Source of the DNA: Oscillospiraceae bacterium | GTDB taxonomy: Bacteria > Bacillota > Clostridia > Oscillospirales > Ruminococcaceae | Reading direction: 5' to 3' | Assembly: GCA_003508605.1 (NCBI GenBank) | Contig: DNUB01000130.1 | Span: 1-13,524 of the forward strand | Length of the DNA: 13,524 nt | Shown: in pieces, positions 1-8,222 of the stretch | How the letters are laid out: each line of letters begins with the position of its first letter | How positions within the stretch are numbered: position 1 is the first letter of the stretch | The notes under the pieces: model-generated | Seen by the model: only the letters and a program-made list of their open reading frames with translations | What the model was told of the DNA's origin: nothing | The model's database searches: none | Made by a program: the position numbers and the translations under genes

Positions 1-1408
1 AAAAGTTAAAATACAAAAACGGGTTATAGGTTGCGTCTGCAAGATATGCGGTTGAAAGCACCAGCACCCCGAATTTTGCAAAGGGAGTTGAGTAATTCAT
101 AAGCTTGGGTGCTTTTTTCCGCACTTTGTCAAAGAACTTCTTTGACAAATCGGTGCAGCCGAACAGGGCGATTAAAAGGATAATACCGTAATTCATAAGG
201 AAATACATTCCCTGATTATCCCATAGTGTGCCGTTACCCCCAAACATAGCACCGATGTATCCGAAGGCTGTGGGCAGATCCGCCGTTTCGAAAAGCACCC
301 AGCCAAGTATTACCAGAAGGATTGTATATAAATGAGCGAAAAAGTCGGGTATTTTCTCCAGAAGCTTGCCTAAAAACAGCTTTTCCATAATAATCAATAC
401 GCCGTAAAATACACCCCAAAGGATAAAGTTCCAGCTTGCGCCATGCCAGATACCTGTGAGCAGCCATACGACAGCTAAATTCATAAGGGTTCTTTTTATG
501 CCCCTTCTGCTGCCGCCCAAAGGAAAGTATACATAGCTTTTAAACCATGAGCCTAAGGTAATATGCCATCTGCGCCAGAACTCGCTAATGCTTTTTGACT
601 GATATGGGTAATTAAAATTCTGCGGGAAGTTAAAGCCCATCATTTTACCCAAGCCTATTGCCATATCGGAGTAACCCGAAAAATCAAAGTATATCTGCAG
701 GGTAAAGGCGGTAATACCAAGCCATGCCGTCAGTACCGAGAGCTCTCCTGCGGATATCTCCTTTACGGCTGTCCAAAGCATACCTATGTTATTGGCAATA
801 AGCACCTTTTTTCCAACGCCTGTTATAAATGTGACAATTCCGTCGTAAATACAGTCGGTGTTTATCGTTCTGCTGTCCAGCTCAGCGGCTATATCGTCGT
901 ATCTTACAATAGGACCTGCCACGATCTGAGGGAACAGGGTAACAAAGGCGGCAAAGGAAATCGGGTTTTTCTGCACCTTTACCTTGCCTAAGTACATATC
1001 GATGGTATAGGACATAGATTGAAAGGTGAAAAAGCTTATTCCGATCGGAAGGGGTAAAGCATGGGCGGGATCGTAAAGAGAAGTGCCGAAAATTTCGTCA
1101 ATATTCTGCAAAACAAAGCCGCTGTACTTAAACACTCCCAAAAGACCCAAATTCATTACCAGGGAGGTAAGCAAGCATATCAGCCTTACTGCTTTTCTAT
1201 CGTTAAATTTATCAATCAAAAGCCCCGCCGTGTAGTCTATAAGCGTGGAGATTATCATTATAACAACATACACGGGTTCTCCCCATGCGTAAAACACCAG
1301 TCCGCTTATAAGTATAAACAGGTTTTTAAGCCGTTTTGGCGAAATATAGTAAATCAGCAGAACGATGGGGAGAAATATAAACATAAATGTTAAGCTGGAA
1401 AAGACCAT
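1..1408 (-). CDS. MBOAT family membrane O-acyltransferase (AlgI/DltB type), 3' end cut by window edge
   Basis: This is a multi-pass membrane protein of the membrane-bound O-acyltransferase family. In this family such enzymes move acyl (usually acetyl or D-alanyl) groups across the membrane onto extracellular polysaccharides or teichoic acids. The frame is open for 469 codons from an ATG at 1408. It begins MVFSSLTFMFIFLP and ends at base 2 with NPFLYFNF, which resembles the usual AlgI C-terminus, so probably only the stop codon is missing. The conserved blocks are present: WRRWH at residues 278-282 (followed by ITLGSWF) and the WHG motif at 321-323, with H322 as the expected family histidine. 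Hydrophobic segments alternate along the whole length. GAGGA sits 8 bases before the ATG. The gene follows rnmV by 13 bases and is probably co-transcribed. Such genes are often paired with an extracellular SGNH/AlgJ/DltD-like partner, which would lie beyond the left edge. The acceptor cannot be inferred. Family call is firm, substrate unknown. Confidence 0.93.
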   Translation of the reverse strand, partial: MVFSSLTFMFIFLPIVLLIYYISPKRLKNLFILISGLVFYAWGEPVYVVIMIISTLIDYTAGLLIDKFNDRKAVRLICLLTSLVMNLGLLGVFKYSGFVLQNIDEIFGTSLYDPAHALPLPIGISFFTFQSMSYTIDMYLGKVKVQKNPISFAAFVTLFPQIVAGPIVRYDDIAAELDSRTINTDCIYDGIVTFITGVGKKVLIANNIGMLWTAVKEISAGELSVLTAWLGITAFTLQIYFDFSGYSDMAIGLGKMMGFNFPQNFNYPYQSKSISEFWRRWHITLGSWFKSYVYFPLGGSRRGIKRTLMNLAVVWLLTGIWHGASWNFILWGVFYGVLIIMEKLFLGKLLEKIPDFFAHLYTILLVILGWVLFETADLPTAFGYIGAMFGGNGTLWDNQGMYFLMNYGIILLIALFGCTDLSKKFFDKVRKKAPKLMNYSTPFAKFGVLVLSTAYLADATYNPFLYFNF

Positions 1409-1421
1409 ATTTAAAATCCTC

Positions 1422-2009
1422 TTATTCGATTTCCTTTAAAGCATTTTTGTACTCTTCAAGTGAATATATGCTGTTTAGCACCTCCAACAGGCTGTTTACG
1501 GACAGCATTTCGGGAAGCGAAAGCTTTTTCAGCAGCTTTTTTCTTTTTTCCTCGCTGCCCTCTCTGCCCATAAGCATATCGTCATACAGCATAATTCGGG
1601 TGATTTCGTCCCTGTGGGGCTTTTCTGTGTTTTCCGAAGTTATACCCGCTTTTTCAAAGGCTTCTTTCAGGACTTTGACGGGAATACCCTCCACGCCTAA
1701 TTTGCCTTCCTTTGAAGGAGCGGTCTTGCGTTTTTCCTTGCCGAATATATCGGGTATATAAATATTTGTAATTTTGCCTTTTTGGGTACAGCCTCTTATA
1801 TAATTCCGTATCTTAAAGCCTGCGCTGTCGCTGTCGGTAAGGATTATTATTCCTTGTTTTTCCGACAGCCTACGTATCAAGGCCAGCTTTTCCTTGTTTT
1901 TAAATATGGAAAACCCGTCGGTTGTGATTATTAAGCCGTCAATGACCGAGGAAAGCTTGATTTTATCGTATTTCCCCTCAACAATAACAGCCTGCTTTAC
2001 CTTTATCAT
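1422..2009 (-). CDS. rnmV: Ribonuclease M5 (5S rRNA maturation endonuclease)
   Basis: RNase M5 cleaves the 5S rRNA precursor at both ends of the mature sequence, in B. subtilis with ribosomal protein L18 as cofactor. The 195-residue product has the family's usual length (about 180-190). An N-terminal TOPRIM domain covers roughly residues 1-100, with the acidic motif VEGKYD at 10-15 (glutamate 11) and DSDSAG at 59-64 (the two aspartates of the metal site). A conserved GKLGVEG stretch at 103-109 precedes the basic, helical C-terminal half typical of M5 (DUF4093-like). Two ATGs are adjacent, at 2012 and 2009. I chose 2009 because the GAGGA at 2020-2016 is 6 bases from it but only 3 from the other. 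That GAGGA overlaps the holA stop codon, suggesting translational coupling. The common neighbour rsmA/ksgA is absent here. Confidence 0.92.
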   Translation of the reverse strand: MIKVKQAVIVEGKYDKIKLSSVIDGLIITTDGFSIFKNKEKLALIRRLSEKQGIIILTDSDSAGFKIRNYIRGCTQKGKITNIYIPDIFGKEKRKTAPSKEGKLGVEGIPVKVLKEAFEKAGITSENTEKPHRDEITRIMLYDDMLMGREGSEEKRKKLLKKLSLPEMLSVNSLLEVLNSIYSLEEYKNALKEIE

Positions 2010-2018
2010 CATTTGTCC

Positions 2019-3053
2019 TCAGATAACGGACATAAGCTTTAAAACCGTTTCCTCAAGCAATATCCTGCCGTCGATTTTAACGGATTTAAGCTTGGTATCC
2101 GTATCATAAATAATATTTACCGCTTTTCTTAAAGCCTTGATTTCCGTTGATTTTGCCTGATCGTACTTTGTCCGAGCAAAATACAGTCTTGTGCTTGCGT
2201 ATTTGTTGTCTGCAGCCACCTGATTAAACGAGACGTTTGAATTTATTGCGGCTTTATACATATATAATTCCGTGTAGGCGGAAGCAAGAGCCGCTAAAAC
2301 CGCAACAGGCTCTGCACGCTGTTCAAAAAGGCTGTTTAGGATCTGAAAAGCCTTGCGCTTATCTTTTCCCAGCATTGCGGTCGAAAGGGTAAACACCTGT
2401 GTTTCAAGGCGTTTTTCCACCATCCTGTCTATTATTTCCCTGGTGATTTCTCCTCCCTCTCCCACATAGCTGCAAAGCTTTCTTGTTTCCGCCGAGGCTA
2501 AATTTAAATCACAGACAGTGATTTCCGCCAGATAGTTGGCGTTTGAGGGTGTTATTTTTCTTTTTTCCTTGTTTACCTTTGCCGTGATTACATTAGCCGC
2601 TTCTTTTGAAGTAAGCGGCTTAAATTCGCATACAGCCGCATATTTTTTTATTCCTTCGAAAAGCTTTTTTACCCTTGCGGACTTTAGAGAAAACGAAATT
2701 CCCGTAAGATAAAAAATCAGAACGGCAGTGTCGGGAATGCTTTTCAATATATTCAAAAGCTCCTCCGCTTTATCCTCGTCCACGTTTTCAAGGCTGAAAT
2801 CGTTTATCATAATGACCTTGTAATCCGCAAAAAAGGGAACTGCTTCAATATGGTCGATAAGCATGGAAAAATCGGGGTTTCCGCTTATTTCAACCAGGTT
2901 TATTCCCGAATCGTCACCGCCTAACGCCTTGTTTTTTATTCTTTCGGCATAGGACTTAACCAAAAAGCTTTCTTCTCCGTAAAGAAAGTATGCCGGCGAC
3001 AGTCTTCCGTTTTTTATATCTTCCTTTAAAGCTTCTCTTTTAACAACAGGCAT
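2019..3053 (-). CDS. holA: DNA polymerase III delta subunit (clamp-loader subunit)
   Basis: HolA is the clamp-loader subunit that opens the beta sliding clamp so that it can be placed on primed DNA. The 344-residue length is normal for the family. The N-terminal block has the expected form: PAYFLYGEESFLVKSYAERI at about 20-39 matches the degenerate AAA+ fold that starts HolA proteins. A long region follows with the central LTSKEAANVI and NYLAEITVCDLNLASAETRKL blocks, then a helical collar domain (AMLGKDKRKAFQILNSLFEQ, about 227-246). The ATG lies only 3 bases after the comEC stop, with GAAAGG inside the end of comEC, so translation is probably coupled. comEC-holA adjacency is widespread in Bacillota and supports the call. 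The rpsT gene that often lies nearby is not in the window. Confidence 0.95.
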   Translation of the reverse strand: MPVVKREALKEDIKNGRLSPAYFLYGEESFLVKSYAERIKNKALGGDDSGINLVEISGNPDFSMLIDHIEAVPFFADYKVIMINDFSLENVDEDKAEELLNILKSIPDTAVLIFYLTGISFSLKSARVKKLFEGIKKYAAVCEFKPLTSKEAANVITAKVNKEKRKITPSNANYLAEITVCDLNLASAETRKLCSYVGEGGEITREIIDRMVEKRLETQVFTLSTAMLGKDKRKAFQILNSLFEQRAEPVAVLAALASAYTELYMYKAAINSNVSFNQVAADNKYASTRLYFARTKYDQAKSTEIKALRKAVNIIYDTDTKLKSVKIDGRILLEETVLKLMSVI

Positions 3054-3056
3054 ATT

Positions 3057-5093
3057 CTATCCTTTCAAACGTTCGATATATCCTTTACCGGTTATGTAAA
3101 ATTCCGCTTGCTCGTAGTAAAAGTTTATTCCGTAATAATTTTCACCGTACATACGGCTGTGGGAAAACATTGTCTTGCCGCTTAGCTCGGAAAAAACCTT
3201 TTTATATCCGTAAATTATGTTAATATCCCCATCGATGGGATCGCCTGCCGCTGAAACCGAAATATTTATTCCCTTAACGTTAAGTATTAACGAATTTCCG
3301 TCTTTTGTAAGGATAATATTTCCGGTATGGTTTTCCGAATGTGTGTTTTCATCGGGCAAGATCAGCATATCACAGGGAATTTTCCTGAATTTATCAAGGT
3401 AATTGTGGTCTTGGTTCAGGATAATCATAGAATTTACCTTGTCCAAAAACCTGTATTCCATATATTTTTCTATATATTCCATAATATCCGGAGAGTCAGA
3501 GCCCGCACATATTACCCGGCTGCCGTCATTTTCAATTATTACACAGGGATGATCTCCGTCGGAATATAGTATCAGCCTGGCCTTTCCCGTTTCGCTGATA
3601 TGGAGAACCGTGACCGAGCCTGCCGCAACGGCGAATGCAAGAATAAAGGCTGTGACTGTTTCCCTCCTGCTTCTGAAAATAAAGTATACGGCAGCGATAA
3701 AGACGACCGATAAAACACATATGGCGGAAACGGTGTCATTGGTAATTGCAATATAAGAATATTTAAACGAACCGATAAAATTTATTATAAAGATCATTGC
3801 TTTCGCCATAAGTCCCGCAGGAAGAAGAAATCCCGTTCCAAAACCGCAGGTGAGGGTAAAAAGCACCATACATATAAGCGCAGCAAGGAATAACGGATAG
3901 ATAAGCAGATTAACCAAAATTCCCATAGTCGAAAATCCGCCAAAGAAAATACAGCTAAGGGGAAAGGTGGTTACCGTAGCGCAAAGAGTGGATACGGCTG
4001 CCGTCTTTATTCCGTAAAAAGCGGTTTTCTTCAGCTTTTCGCAAAAATAAGGCGAAATGACCGCAACGCCTAAGGTGCCTGTTACTGAGAGCAAAAAGCC
4101 GATATCCATACATGCATAGGGCTGAATCAGGGTTATTATAAGAACGGCAATTCCCATAGAGCTTAAAGCACTGCTTTTTCTCATAACGACCTCTGATCCG
4201 TAAAACATTATCAGCATTATACCCGCCCTTGCCACAGACATGGAGAGCCTGAAGAAAAGCATAAAAAACAGGATAAGAGCCGTCAGCAAGCCGAATTTGA
4301 TTTTTCTGTTCCTGCATATGGGAATAAGGGATAAAATCGACATTAAAATATGTGAAATAACGGTTAAATGAAGTCCCGAAACAGCCGTAAAATGGCTTAT
4401 GCCGCAGCGTTTGATATTGTTTGAAAGAGAAGCATTCAAATCTGATTTATCACCTAAAAACATTGCCTTTAACAATGCGCCCTCTTCGCCCGAAAGAGAA
4501 AGCCGTATTTTATTTTCTATATAATCGCCAAAGCTTGTCAGCAGGGCTTTTATATTGGGGGATCTGCCTTGAACTGCGGAAAATCCGCTTACGGACTGCG
4601 CCTTTAAAAATATGCCTCGGGAGCGATAATAGCTTTCCTCCGCAAAATTCGAGTTGTCGGTTATTTTTGTTAGCACGGCTGTAAAAGAGACCTTATCGCC
4701 GATTTTGCCGCCGCAGTCAATTCCGAAAAATACAACCGAAGCTTCCGTGCCGTCAATAACGGTTTTGACCGTATACGACGCTTTGTCTCCCGAATACGGT
4801 TTTAATTCGGTGATTGTACCTTGTATATCCCTTGTTTTGCCGTTTAAATCCATTAAAGGAACATAACAAATCAGGGTGTAAATACCGCTGACTGCCATTG
4901 CCGCCGATACCGTAAAAAGAATTACAGGGAGGATAGCTTTCTTTTTTCTTAAGGACAGTATGACTGCAGCGATAATAAGCGCAGCCGCCAAAACAAAAGA
5001 AGCCGCAATGTTAATAAAGGAAGCACAAATAAGCCCTGTGAGGTATGAAAAACCTATTAAGCCTGATTTGTGCTTCATAATTTTACCGAGCAA
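3057..5093 (-). CDS. comEC: ComEC/Rec2 family competence membrane protein with degenerate C-terminal domain
   Basis: ComEC forms the inner-membrane channel through which one strand of transforming DNA enters. Counting from the TTG at 5093 gives 678 residues, with two hydrophobic segments at about 12-75. A beta-rich OB-like region (DUF4131 type) follows at about 85-175. The multi-spanning Competence domain at about 190-480 carries the hallmark HFTAVSGLHLTV (234-245). A C-terminal region at about 505-678 sits where the metallo-beta-lactamase-like domain belongs, but the usual His/Asp metal ligands are missing: the expected HxHxDH segment reads LNQDHNYLDK (559-568). The start is uncertain. TTG at 5093 follows an in-frame TAA directly and has no Shine-Dalgarno site close by. 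An ATG at 5078 (residue 6) has only a weak GGTAA before it. A strong AAGGAG lies 71 bases upstream of the TTG, beyond an inverted-repeat element. Whether the organism is competent cannot be told from this gene alone. Confidence 0.92.
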   Translation of the reverse strand: MLGKIMKHKSGLIGFSYLTGLICASFINIAASFVLAAALIIAAVILSLRKKKAILPVILFTVSAAMAVSGIYTLICYVPLMDLNGKTRDIQGTITELKPYSGDKASYTVKTVIDGTEASVVFFGIDCGGKIGDKVSFTAVLTKITDNSNFAEESYYRSRGIFLKAQSVSGFSAVQGRSPNIKALLTSFGDYIENKIRLSLSGEEGALLKAMFLGDKSDLNASLSNNIKRCGISHFTAVSGLHLTVISHILMSILSLIPICRNRKIKFGLLTALILFFMLFFRLSMSVARAGIMLIMFYGSEVVMRKSSALSSMGIAVLIITLIQPYACMDIGFLLSVTGTLGVAVISPYFCEKLKKTAFYGIKTAAVSTLCATVTTFPLSCIFFGGFSTMGILVNLLIYPLFLAALICMVLFTLTCGFGTGFLLPAGLMAKAMIFIINFIGSFKYSYIAITNDTVSAICVLSVVFIAAVYFIFRSRRETVTAFILAFAVAAGSVTVLHISETGKARLILYSDGDHPCVIIENDGSRVICAGSDSPDIMEYIEKYMEYRFLDKVNSMIILNQDHNYLDKFRKIPCDMLILPDENTHSENHTGNIILTKDGNSLILNVKGINISVSAAGDPIDGDINIIYGYKKVFSELSGKTMFSHSRMYGENYYGINFYYEQAEFYITGKGYIERLKG

Positions 5094-5159
5094 TTATACA
5101 AAAATCCCTATGTGAGAGTTTAAGGATTAGGGCGGGTGGAATATAGTTTTTTGTATAAT
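5093..5159. repeat. 67-base element with perfect 12-base inverted terminal repeats
   Basis: ATTATACAAAAA at 5093-5104 is the exact reverse complement of TTTTTGTATAAT at 5148-5159. Inside it, CCCTA (5106-5110) pairs with TAGGG (5128-5132). The element fills nearly all of the space between the HIT gene and comEC. It begins 5 bases after an AAGGAG (minus strand) and ends on the first base of the comEC TTG. It could be a relic of a miniature inverted-repeat element or an mRNA hairpin. No convincing target-site duplication is visible beyond a possible AT or TA. Confidence 0.6.
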
Positions 5160-5164
5160 GCTGT

Positions 5165-5170
5165 CTCCTT
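5165..5170 (-). promoter_or_regulatory. Displaced Shine-Dalgarno sequence AAGGAG upstream of comEC
   Basis: AAGGAG lies 18 bases after the HIT stop codon and is followed by ACAGC, but no usual start codon stands at a usable distance. The next frame opening is the comEC TTG, 71 bases away across the inverted-repeat element. Removing bases 5094-5159 would leave exactly 5 bases between AAGGAG and that TTG. The site therefore looks like the original comEC ribosome binding site. Confidence 0.45.
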
Positions 5171-5188
5171 AGAAATTTAATATTCAGA

Positions 5189-5530
5189 TCAGCATAAAAC
5201 AGTATTAAGCTTAGTACCGCCTAAAAGGTGAAAGTGAAGATGGCGGACAGTCTGTCCTCCGTTTTCACCCACGTTTGTTACGATCCTGAAGCCGCCGTCA
5301 AGATGATACTCCTCCGCAAGCTTTGCAGCCGCCGCAAAGATTTTTCCCACAACTGCGGAATTTTCGGCGTTCAGCTTATCTGCGCCGTCTATATGATTTT
5401 TCGGAATTATCAAAATGTGCACGGGAGCCATTGGGTTTATGTCCTTAAACGCCAATATTTCCTCGTCCTCGTAAACCTTTGCCGAGGGGATTTCTCCCTT
5501 GATTATTTTACAGAAAAGGCAGTCATCCAT
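5189..5530 (-). CDS. HIT family (histidine triad) nucleotide-binding hydrolase, HinT-like
   Basis: HIT proteins of the HinT branch hydrolyse nucleoside phosphoramidates and adenylated amines in the cytoplasm. Several are linked to clearing aminoacyl-adenylates, which fits a position just after alaS. The 113-residue product has the zinc-type CLFC at residues 4-7, the FKDINPMAPVHILIIPK block at 28-44, and the catalytic histidine triad HLHFH at 97-101 followed by LLGG. Length is normal. The start is clear: ATG at 5530, with AAGGAG 8 bases upstream and a 20-base gap after the alaS stop, so both genes are probably on one transcript. One oddity is the C-terminus. It reads TKLNTVLC in place of the tryptophan-containing WPPG-type tail common in bacterial HinT proteins. 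The triad itself is intact, so activity is probably kept, though substrate choice may differ. Confidence 0.94.
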   Translation of the reverse strand: MDDCLFCKIIKGEIPSAKVYEDEEILAFKDINPMAPVHILIIPKNHIDGADKLNAENSAVVGKIFAAAAKLAEEYHLDGGFRIVTNVGENGGQTVRHLHFHLLGGTKLNTVLC

Positions 5531-5550
5531 AGCTTTATCTCCTTATTCTA

Positions 5551-8178
5551 TCAATTTTTAAGCGTTTCTTCAACAATTTTCTTTACGGCGAGCAAGGCTT
5601 CGTCTATTTTTCCCAGGTCGCCTATTCCAGACATAGCCATATCGGGCTTTCCGCCGCCCTTAGCTCCCGTTATTTCCGCAACCCTGCGGACGATTTGACC
5701 TGCATTTGCGCCTTTTTCAATCGCTTCCTTGCTGCAGCAGCACACAAAGTTTCCCTTGTCCTCGTTTACTCCCGCAAGCACGGTAATAAAGCTGTCGTTG
5801 TTGTCCTTTATCTTGTCAACAGCCTTGCGCAGACTGTCGGCGGAGGTGCCGGTAAGCATAGCGGTAATAATCTTTATGCCGCCGATCTCTTCAATATCGT
5901 CAAACAAGCCTTTAAGCTGAGAAGCGGAAATTTTTTCATTAAGACGGTCAATTTCTTTTTTCAGCTCATGAACCTCGTTCTGGAGAGATACGCAGCGGTT
6001 AAGAATGGCGTTGTCGCCGGACGCCTTAATAGCCTGACCGATTTTTCCCAGGAAAATATTTAGTCTGTTATAATTGTTTATAACCTCAAGTCCTGTTACG
6101 GCTTCAATACGTCTTACTCCGTTGGCTACGGAGGTTTCCGCCGTTATTTTGAATAAGCCTGCCTGTGCGGTGTTGGTAAGATGAGTACCGCCGCAAAATT
6201 CCGTTGAAAAGCCGGGAACCGTCACAACTCTTACGACTTTACCGTATTTTTCGCCGAATAAAGCCATTGCGCCTCGCTTCTGAGCTTCCTCGATAGGCAG
6301 CTCTTCCGTTACGACAGGAACGGTATTCAGTATTTCCTCGTTTACAAGTCTTTCCGCTTCGGCAATTTCCTGTACTGTCATTGCACTGAAATGCGAAAAG
6401 TCGAAGCGGCATTTATACGGATCGACATATGAACCCGACTGATGAACATGGTCGCCTAAAACCTTGCGCAAAGCAGCCTGCAAAAGGTGTGCGCAGGTGT
6501 GGTTTCGAGCGGTAGCCATACGGAGCTTTTCGTCAACCTGTGCATGAACCTTGTCGTTTACATAGAAGGAGCCTTCCTCAACTGTACACTCGCAGATATA
6601 CTGTCCGCCTAATGTCCTTTTTGTATCAATTACACGCAGAACATTGTCGCCGTTGGTAATTGTGCCTTTATCGCCCACCTGTCCGCCGCTTTCCGCATAG
6701 AACGGAGTTGTCTCGATAAGAATGACGACGTCCTCGCCCTCCGAGCAGGAGTCGACAGCCTGACCGTCCTTTAAAATTGCCTTAAGCTCGGTGTTGGCGG
6801 ACAATTCGGTATATCCCACAAACCTTGTGGTAAAGCTTTTTAAAGCGTCGTTTGACGCCTCGTCCCAGCCGCCCTTAAACGCCTGATTGGAGCGGGCGGT
6901 ATTGCGCTGCTTTTCCATAAGCTCTCTGAAACGGTTCTCGTCAAGAGAAAGATTTTTTTCCGCCAAAATTTCCTTGGTTAAATCAAGAGGGAAGCCGTAG
7001 GTGTCGTGAAGCTTAAATACATCCTCGCCCCTGACAATTTCGCCCACCGACATTTTATCAATAATGTCCGCAAGGATCTGCGAGCCCTTTTCAACTGTCT
7101 TGTTAAAGCTGTCCTCCTCGCACTTTAAAACCTTCTTGATATATTCCTCTTTTTCCTTGACTTCGGGATATGCGCTTTCGTTTTCTTTGATTACGCTGGC
7201 GGCAACCTTATAGAGGAAGCTTTCCTTCATACCCAAAAGTCTGCCGTAGCGGGCAGCTCTGCGGATAAGCCGTCTTAAAACGTATCCTCTTCCTTCATTG
7301 GAGGGTCTTACTCCGTCGCCGATAAGGAAGGTGGAGGCTCTTACATGATCGAGAATTACACGTATGGCAACATCGTCTTTTTCGTTTGTCTTATATTCTT
7401 TGCCCGTTAATTCGCATATAGTGCCGATAATATTTCTGGCGGTGTCTACCTCAAACATATTGTCAACGTCCTGCATAATGCAGGCAAGGCGGTCAAGTCC
7501 CATGCCCGTATCTATGTTTTTATTTTTCAGCTGAGAGTAATTTCCGTGTCCGTCATTGTCAAACTGGGTAAATACATTGTTCCATATTTCGATTATACGG
7601 TCGGATTCCTCCGCCTGCTCAAAATCGACAAGAGGACCGTATTTTTCACCTCTGTCAAAGTGAATTTCCGAGCAGGGACCGCAGGGACCGCTGCCATGCT
7701 CCCAAAAGTTGTCTTTTTTGCCCAATTTTATAATTCTGTCACGGGGAACTCCGATCTCCTCCGCCCAGATCCTTCCGGCCTCGTCGTCCTCCTCGTAAAT
7801 TGTTACCCAAAGCCTGTCCTCGGGAATTTCAAGAACCTTTGTAAGATATTCCCATGCCCATGCAATGGCCTCATGCTTAAAATAATCGCCGAAAGAGAAA
7901 TTGCCGAGCATTTCAAAATATGTGCCGTGTCTTGAAGTTTTGCCCACATTCTCAATATCGGGAGTACGAATACATTTCTGGCAGGTGGTGACCCTTTTGC
8001 AGGGAGGCGTTTCCAGCCCCTGAAAATATTTCTTTAGCGGAGTCATTCCCGCATTGATAAGCAGCACCGAGTTATCTCCCTGAGGTACAAGGGGAGCCGA
8101 GTCCATACGCAGATGTCCCTTGCTTTCAAAAAAATTAAGGTAGCTTTCTCTTAAATCGTTAAGGCTTGTCCATTTCAT
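5551..8178 (-). CDS. alaS: Alanyl-tRNA synthetase
   Basis: AlaRS attaches alanine to tRNA-Ala and edits misloaded serine or glycine. All parts of a full-length bacterial enzyme (875 residues) are present. The class II catalytic core occupies about 1-245, with RHGTYFEMLGNFSFGDYF at 83-100 and DTGMGLDR at 223-230. The tRNA-recognition region includes NEGRGYVLRRLIRRAARYGR (294-313). The editing domain carries the zinc ligands H560 and H564 (HTCAH) and C662 and H666 (FCGGTH). A coiled-coil stretch spans about 725-755, and the C-terminal C-Ala domain (about 760-871) contains GAKGGGKPDMAMSG. The ATG at 8178 gives the expected MKWTSLNDLRESYLNFF opening, with GAAAGG upstream. A promoter sits about 90 bases before it and a HIT gene follows by 20 bases. 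The leader is too short for a classical T-box, and none of its signature bases were seen. Confidence 0.98.
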   Translation of the reverse strand: MKWTSLNDLRESYLNFFESKGHLRMDSAPLVPQGDNSVLLINAGMTPLKKYFQGLETPPCKRVTTCQKCIRTPDIENVGKTSRHGTYFEMLGNFSFGDYFKHEAIAWAWEYLTKVLEIPEDRLWVTIYEEDDEAGRIWAEEIGVPRDRIIKLGKKDNFWEHGSGPCGPCSEIHFDRGEKYGPLVDFEQAEESDRIIEIWNNVFTQFDNDGHGNYSQLKNKNIDTGMGLDRLACIMQDVDNMFEVDTARNIIGTICELTGKEYKTNEKDDVAIRVILDHVRASTFLIGDGVRPSNEGRGYVLRRLIRRAARYGRLLGMKESFLYKVAASVIKENESAYPEVKEKEEYIKKVLKCEEDSFNKTVEKGSQILADIIDKMSVGEIVRGEDVFKLHDTYGFPLDLTKEILAEKNLSLDENRFRELMEKQRNTARSNQAFKGGWDEASNDALKSFTTRFVGYTELSANTELKAILKDGQAVDSCSEGEDVVILIETTPFYAESGGQVGDKGTITNGDNVLRVIDTKRTLGGQYICECTVEEGSFYVNDKVHAQVDEKLRMATARNHTCAHLLQAALRKVLGDHVHQSGSYVDPYKCRFDFSHFSAMTVQEIAEAERLVNEEILNTVPVVTEELPIEEAQKRGAMALFGEKYGKVVRVVTVPGFSTEFCGGTHLTNTAQAGLFKITAETSVANGVRRIEAVTGLEVINNYNRLNIFLGKIGQAIKASGDNAILNRCVSLQNEVHELKKEIDRLNEKISASQLKGLFDDIEEIGGIKIITAMLTGTSADSLRKAVDKIKDNNDSFITVLAGVNEDKGNFVCCCSKEAIEKGANAGQIVRRVAEITGAKGGGKPDMAMSGIGDLGKIDEALLAVKKIVEETLKN

Positions 8179-8222
8179 TTTTATTTGACCTTTCTTTATG
8201 TGAATAATTATTTGAGAGACGG

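Noticed and set aside
1061..1393. Plus-strand reading frames across the window (for example 1061-1393, 1387-1761, 5228-5698, 11738-12196)
   Set aside because: They lie opposite strongly supported minus-strand genes, lack recognisable motifs and have compositions expected of antisense shadows.
5093..5098. TATAAT on the minus strand at the left arm of the inverted repeat, as a comEC promoter
   Set aside because: At 17 bases upstream there is only AAACTC, which is not a -35 match, and transcription would begin inside the first codons. The motif is explained by the inverted repeat.
5154..5159. TATAAT on the plus strand as a promoter
   Set aside because: The -35 position is GGCGGG-like and no plus-strand gene follows. 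It is the mirror of the same inverted repeat.
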